Shown here piece by piece: positions 12,405-16,244 of a DNA stretch of 16,244 bases (position 1 is the first letter of the stretch; each line of letters starts with the position of its first letter). The translations under genes and the position numbers were made by a program. Source of the stretch: CAYMUC01 sp964393535 (lineage in GTDB: Bacteria > Actinomycetota > Acidimicrobiia > Acidimicrobiales > Ilumatobacteraceae); NCBI GenBank assembly GCA_964393535.1, contig CAYMUC010000070.1, positions 1-16,244 of the forward strand. The letters are read 5' to 3'. The notes beneath the pieces were generated by a model. The model did no database searches. It was not told the DNA's origin and saw only the letters and a program-made list of their open reading frames with translations.

Positions 12405-15400
12405 GTGAACTTCTGGGACGGGTCCACCACGGCGCTGTGGTACGTGACCTCACCCGACGGCGTCGTGACGGTGGGCAGGGTGGCTCACGATGTGGAAGCG
12501 GGTGCCGACGGAGCCGAGGTGTTCGACGTCGCGTACGACGCTGCGGGCCGTCTGACTCACTTGCGCGCGCCGTTGGTGGCGGCCGCCGCTGCTGCTGGCG
12601 TGGTGAGCCCCGCCGACGAGCGGTACTGGACCACCATCGCCTACGACGATCAGGGTCGTGTCGCCACCGTGACCGCACCAGCACCATCGCCCGATGAACC
12701 CCGATGCACACGCACCTACACGTATGCCTCGGCCGATGTCACCACAGTGACCGATTCGTGCGTGGGGGCCATCGTGGAGGAGGTCACCTTCGACACGTCC
12801 ACGTTCTTCGTGACCGAACTGGTGAACACCGCCGGCCAGCGGTCGACCTTCGAATGGGACCTCGCCACCGGTCACATGTTGCGCATGACCTCGTTCGAGG
12901 GGTTGGTCACCGAGAACCGCTACGAGGGCGGGCAGTTGGTGGAGAGCCGCGGCCCCACCCGAGGCTCGCTGTCGACCGCTCAGGTGACGTCTCGTGTGTA
13001 TGACGAGGACTTCGGCGACGACCCGGACGGCACACCGTTGGTGGGTCTGGACGTGGTGTACCTCACTGGCGCCAGCACCACTGACGGGTCCGTACAGGAA
13101 CTGGGGCCACTGCTCGAGGGCACCCTGGCGCCGTCACTCACGGTGAACTGGGCCTCCTCTCCTGCTGGCGATGCTGGTGCCTGGACCGCCATCATGACCG
13201 GCGCCATCGACATCACCACACCGGGTGTGTACCGCTTCGCATCGCAGACGCCGTCGGTGGATCTGCGGCTGGGCCAATTGCGCTGCGTCGACGGTGCCTG
13301 TGATGCGGTGCCGTTGCCGGCGGGTCCCATGCCTGTTCAGATCACGATCACGGCGTCGGGACCTGCGGCCATGGACATCGTGTACTCCGGTCCCGACACC
13401 GGTGATGCGCTGATATCGGTGCCCACGGACCGACTGCGACCGCGCTATGGGTACGCCACCACCACCCGGGTGGAGGACCCCTCGGCGGTGCGTTCCCCCG
13501 ACGAGAATGTGTCGCGCAGCGTGTACGACGACCCGTCGTCGGGCCGCTTGAGCGCCCGCTTCACCCAGGCCGGTCTGCGTTCGGAACTGACCTACGAGCC
13601 AGACGGCACCGGCTGGGGTCGTCAGATAGGTGCCGTGTTGCCCGCCGGGAACGCCAGTCGCATCGTGTACTGGGGAGACCGTGAAGTGGCCACCTCTCCC
13701 TGCCCAGGTGCCACGGCCGTGAATCAGGGGGGCGGCGTGAAGCAGGTCGTCACGCCCGGCCCCGAAGGTGGCGACGGTCCATCGCACACCCTGTGGTACG
13801 ACGCTGCAGGACGCCGCGTGGCAAGCCAGTTGAGCGACGGTGCTCTCAGTTGCACGACCTTCGACGCTGCCGGTCGCGAACGGCGCTTCGAGATGGTGGG
13901 CCTCGACGGCGAACGGTCGCGCACCATCGACTACACCGCCGACGACAACCCGTTGATCACCGAGACCACCCTGGTGGAAGCCGGAGTTGCCACCACCACG
14001 CGCAACTACCTCGACCTCGCTGGTCGGGTGATCGCCTCGGTGGACCGCTTTGGCGTCACCAGCACCTTCACCTACGACACCGTCAGTGGCGAAGTGGCCT
14101 CGGTGAGCACGGTGTTGCCCGACGGCACGACCACCAGCGAGACCTACACCTACAGCCGTGACGGCAAGTTGCAGACCGTCGCCATGGATGGTCGCACCCT
14201 GGCCACCATCACCTATGCCGCCGACGACACCATGAGCCGCATCGTGTACGGCGACGGCACCATCGCCGAGTACAGCTACGACGACCGCCTGCAGGCCACC
14301 GAGGTGCGCCACACCCTGGCTGACGGCACGGTGTTGCGCAACAGTCGCACCATCTCCGCCGCTGGTCACGTGTCTGCCACCAGTTACACGGCCGCCAGCC
14401 AGACCTCCGCGTTCACCTTCACCCACGATGACGCCGGTCGCCTCGCCGAGGCGTCGGTGACCGCCGGCATCGCCCCTGCCGACAGGCGATGGGTGTACGA
14501 CTACGACGCCAACTCGAACCGGGTACGCCAGCAGGTGTTCGAGGGTGCCACGGCCGTGGCCGACCACCGCTACACCTATGACCGCGCCGACCGCTTGGTG
14601 GCGACCACCGATCCGGCTGCCACCGACGGACTGACCTATGACGCCCGTGGGAACGCCATTCGTGTGGGCGCCAACCGGTTCACCTACGACGCCAACGATC
14701 AGTTGGTGCTGGCGAGCGATGGCACCACCACCGTCGAGTTCACCCGCGACCCCACCGGTGGAGTCATCAGCCGCACCATCACCACACCCGACGGCGCCGA
14801 GACTCTGCAGTACGCCGAGCAAGGTGTACTCCTGAATGCTGACGGCACCGCCGTGGCACGTCGCATCGTGCTGCCTGGCGGTGTCACGTTCACGCAGTCG
14901 TTCGATGCCGCCACGGCATCGGTGTGGGAGTTCACCGCCCTGGGTGGCGATCAGTTCTTCACCACCGACGACCGTGGCGTGCAGTTGGGCAGCGCCCAGG
15001 TATACGAACCCTTTGGCCAGGCCCTCACCACCCCCGTCACAGGTGGTCCCTCACGACCGAACCAGACCTGGCGACACAACGAAGGCAACGAGACGTTCGA
15101 GTTGGCGACCCCGTTCGTACAGATGGGCGCCCGTGTGTACGTGCCGGCGTTGGGCCGGTTCATGCAGTTGGACCCCAAGTTGGGTGGCTCGACCAACGGC
15201 TACGACTACGCCGCTCAGAACCCGGTGAACGTGAGCGACGCCAGCGGTGCGGCGTTCCTCGACGAATGGCTCCCTGGCATCGTGGCTGGGGTCGTGTCGA
15301 TCGGACTCAGCATGGTGCTGCCCCCGCTGTCCGGCTTCGCTGCCGGGGCCATCACAGGGGCTCTGTTGGGTGCCGTCGGCTACGCCGCCACCTGGGGCAT

Positions 15401-15641
15401 CCAGCAAGCACTCGGTGTGCAGACCGAGTTCTCCTTCGCACAGTTGGGTTACTCGGTCCTCATCGGCGGTGGTGCGGGCTTGTTGGGCAGCTTCATCCAA
15501 CAAGCAGCCAGTGTGAACCGTGTGCGGCGGGTGTACAACGAGTTCGACACCGTTTCGGGTGGCCGCGGCAATCGCACGATGATGCAGACGTGGCGGGCCG
15601 GTTGGACCGACGAAGGGCGTGAACTGGCGTACGGCTCGTGA
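12405..15641 (+). CDS. RHS repeat protein with PA14-like domain and RHS core (3' part)
   Basis: This 1,078-residue frame is counted from GTG 12405, though it is probably the continuation of the upstream lipoprotein frame. It opens with YD motifs (YDAAGR, YDDQGR). At about residues 196-345 it carries a PA14/GLEYA-like domain (GLDVVYLTG; DGSVQELGPLL; 'TGAIDITTPGVYRFA'; closing LRPRYGY), often linked to carbohydrate binding. Many YD repeats follow (about 370-850). The RHS core, ending 'LGRFMQLDPKLGGSTNGYDY' and NPVNVSDASG, lies at about 868-947 (nt 15007-15246). In RHS/WapA-type proteins the repeats form a shell that encloses a C-terminal toxin. The tip here is about 130 residues, with a Gly/Ala-rich hydrophobic stretch (nt 15268-15417) and no toxin motif I recognise. 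A shift near 15636 would extend it to 15786. No immunity gene follows. Confidence 0.88.
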   Translation: MNFWDGSTTALWYVTSPDGVVTVGRVAHDVEAGADGAEVFDVAYDAAGRLTHLRAPLVAAAAAAGVVSPADERYWTTIAYDDQGRVATVTAPAPSPDEPRCTRTYTYASADVTTVTDSCVGAIVEEVTFDTSTFFVTELVNTAGQRSTFEWDLATGHMLRMTSFEGLVTENRYEGGQLVESRGPTRGSLSTAQVTSRVYDEDFGDDPDGTPLVGLDVVYLTGASTTDGSVQELGPLLEGTLAPSLTVNWASSPAGDAGAWTAIMTGAIDITTPGVYRFASQTPSVDLRLGQLRCVDGACDAVPLPAGPMPVQITITASGPAAMDIVYSGPDTGDALISVPTDRLRPRYGYATTTRVEDPSAVRSPDENVSRSVYDDPSSGRLSARFTQAGLRSELTYEPDGTGWGRQIGAVLPAGNASRIVYWGDREVATSPCPGATAVNQGGGVKQVVTPGPEGGDGPSHTLWYDAAGRRVASQLSDGALSCTTFDAAGRERRFEMVGLDGERSRTIDYTADDNPLITETTLVEAGVATTTRNYLDLAGRVIASVDRFGVTSTFTYDTVSGEVASVSTVLPDGTTTSETYTYSRDGKLQTVAMDGRTLATITYAADDTMSRIVYGDGTIAEYSYDDRLQATEVRHTLADGTVLRNSRTISAAGHVSATSYTAASQTSAFTFTHDDAGRLAEASVTAGIAPADRRWVYDYDANSNRVRQQVFEGATAVADHRYTYDRADRLVATTDPAATDGLTYDARGNAIRVGANRFTYDANDQLVLASDGTTTVEFTRDPTGGVISRTITTPDGAETLQYAEQGVLLNADGTAVARRIVLPGGVTFTQSFDAATASVWEFTALGGDQFFTTDDRGVQLGSAQVYEPFGQALTTPVTGGPSRPNQTWRHNEGNETFELATPFVQMGARVYVPALGRFMQLDPKLGGSTNGYDYAAQNPVNVSDASGAAFLDEWLPGIVAGVVSIGLSMVLPPLSGFAAGAITGALLGAVGYAATWGIQQALGVQTEFSFAQLGYSVLIGGGAGLLGSFIQQAASVNRVRRVYNEFDTVSGGRGNRTMMQTWRAGWTDEGRELAYGS

Positions 15642-15786
15642 GACGATCAACGACTTCAAGCCGTTGATCGCCGAGAAGCGTGCCGTGCTGAAGGCCGCCC
15701 AGCAAGCTGCGGCGAACCGCACCACTCAGGAACTGGTGGACGAGATCGTCGGCAACACGAGCATGCGCTCGAGTTTCAGCCTCTGA
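15583..15786 (+). other. Out-of-frame coding tail of the RHS gene
   Basis: After the TGA at 15639-15641, the +1 frame reads RETINDFKPLIAEKRAVLKA and continues through EELVDEIV-like helices (exactly QELVDEIVGN) to TGA at 15784-15786. Third codon positions are nearly all G or C, as in real genes here. Both frames are open between 15583 and 15641, so the switch lies there, most likely near 15634-15640. As an alternative, a separate 55-residue frame could start at GTG 15619, but it lacks a ribosome binding site. The tail overlaps the clpB stop by 11 bp. Confidence 0.65.
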
Positions 15787-16244
15787 CGGTGATCACGAAC
15801 TGGTCACCGTCAGCATCGACGGTGACCACACCGCCTTCGGCAACCTGACCCTCGAGGATGGCCATGGCCACCCGGTCGCCCAACTGGCGCTGGATCACCC
15901 GCTTGAGCGGCCGGGCACCGAAGGCTTCGTCGTAGCCCTGGTCGGCCAACTGCGCCAGCGCCGCATCGGTGACCTGCAGGTCGATGCGACGATCGGCCAG
16001 ACGCTTGCGCAAGTGCTCGATCTGGATGGTGACGATGCTGGTGAGGTCCTCACGGGTGAGGCTGCGGAACCGGATCATCTCGTCGACCCGGTTGATGAAC
16101 TCGGGCTTGAAGAAACCGAGCGGATCGCCGGGCAGGTTGCTGGTCATGATGAGGACCACGTTCGAGAAGTTCACGGTGCGGCCCTGGCCGTCGGTGAGAC
16201 GACCGTCGTCGAGCAACTGCAGCAGCACGTTGAACACGTCGGGG
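15776..16244 (-). CDS. clpB: ATP-dependent chaperone ClpB, C-terminal part (5' end outside window)
   Basis: These are the last 155 residues of a Hsp100 disaggregase, which threads aggregated proteins through a hexameric ring together with DnaK. The segment starts at the second AAA+ module. DVFNVLLQLLDDGRLTDGQG is the stretch after Walker B, MTSN is sensor 1, EFINRVDE holds the arginine finger, and GYDEAFGARPLKRVIQ is sensor 2 in the D2 small domain. 'DGRLTDGQGRTV' and 'LTREDLTSIVTIQIEHL' favour ClpB over ClpC. The loop between MTSNL and FFKPEF is only about 5 residues long, against some 20-25 in well-known ClpB proteins. The gene is convergent with the RHS gene, and their ends overlap by 11 bp. 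The frame continues beyond 16244. Confidence 0.9.
   Translation of the reverse strand, partial: PDVFNVLLQLLDDGRLTDGQGRTVNFSNVVLIMTSNLPGDPLGFFKPEFINRVDEMIRFRSLTREDLTSIVTIQIEHLRKRLADRRIDLQVTDAALAQLADQGYDEAFGARPLKRVIQRQLGDRVAMAILEGQVAEGGVVTVDADGDQFVITVRG

Larger units (their letters stand above)
11280..15786 (+). pseudogene. Complete RHS/YD-repeat lipoprotein locus, disrupted twice
   Basis: The two large frames at 11280-12338 and 12405-15641 are in the same phase. The 22 codons between them (12339-12404) read without a stop as GGGTCPAPPTGF, continuing through a VDAPADHLCA segment. With TAA read as Tyr, one protein of about 1,453 residues results: lipobox, RHS start, PA14-like insert, YD repeats, RHS core, hydrophobic tip. 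Beyond the second stop, coding potential continues in the +1 frame to a TGA at 15784-15786. The first lesion needs one base change (TAC or TAT to TAA). The second needs one extra base within 15583-15640. Both could be true mutations, a decaying gene, or errors of a draft assembly. If internal initiation occurs, the first usable start after TAA is GTG 12405, which has no Shine-Dalgarno site and no signal peptide. Confidence 0.72.

Noticed and set aside
13134..14822. 562-codon open frame on the minus strand opposite the RHS gene
   Set aside because: It is a shadow: the plus strand encodes clear YD repeats, and the antisense translation is a low-complexity Gly/Val/His-rich sequence with no family features. 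Long antisense frames are expected in GC3-biased DNA.
13500..15000. YD repeats considered as DNA tandem repeats or a CRISPR-like array
   Set aside because: Similarity is at protein level only, with irregular spacing and no repeated DNA unit or conserved spacer length. No CRISPR array is visible in the window.
15776..16244. ClpC/ClpA instead of ClpB
   Set aside because: DGRLTDGQGRTV and the LTREDL...IQIEHL region match ClpB better; ClpC normally has DSQGR with a different C-terminal extension.

Overview
This 16.2 kb window is high-GC DNA with short intergenic gaps and a strong preference for G or C at third codon positions. The gene set points to an actinobacterium, most likely from the class Acidimicrobiia: a tRNA-Phe with encoded CCA, an F420-type luciferase-like oxidoreductase, an MtrB/LpqB-like kinase-lipoprotein pair, and several apparently leaderless genes with a TANNNT box 6-9 nt before the start codon. 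The class assignment is inference. A run of 15 Ns at 10650-10664 shows the source is a draft or scaffolded assembly.

Left part (1-7441). A 5'-truncated tRNA-Phe(GAA) and a strong hairpin precede an MscS-family channel. Convergent to it is a minus-strand operon with start/stop overlaps: pyrE, a sensor histidine kinase, and a GerMN-type lipoprotein. An LLM-class oxidoreductase diverges from pyrE across only 25 bp. It runs tail-to-tail into an APH-fold phosphotransferase. A small conserved hypothetical protein diverges from the phosphotransferase and ends 3 bp before purB.

Middle (7438-11224). purA and purB, the two adenylosuccinate steps of AMP synthesis, overlap by 4 bp on the minus strand. 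A HisD-family dehydrogenase with altered metal and substrate residues diverges from purA. An old-yellow-enzyme family oxidoreductase follows and is interrupted by the N gap.

Right part (11280-16244). A large RHS/YD-repeat surface protein with an N-terminal lipobox, an inserted PA14-like domain, an RHS core and a hydrophobic C-terminal tip is the accessory element of the window. It is broken twice. An in-frame TAA at 12336-12338 stands where a Tyr codon is expected, and a +1 frameshift near the 3' end cuts off a clearly coding tail that ends at 15786. No immunity gene follows: the tail overlaps the 3' end of convergent clpB, whose 5' part lies outside the window.

The most interesting points are the split RHS lipoprotein, the HisD-like protein lacking two of four canonical metal ligands, the orphan histidine kinase/GerMN pair fused transcriptionally to pyrE, and the overlapping divergent leaderless promoters.
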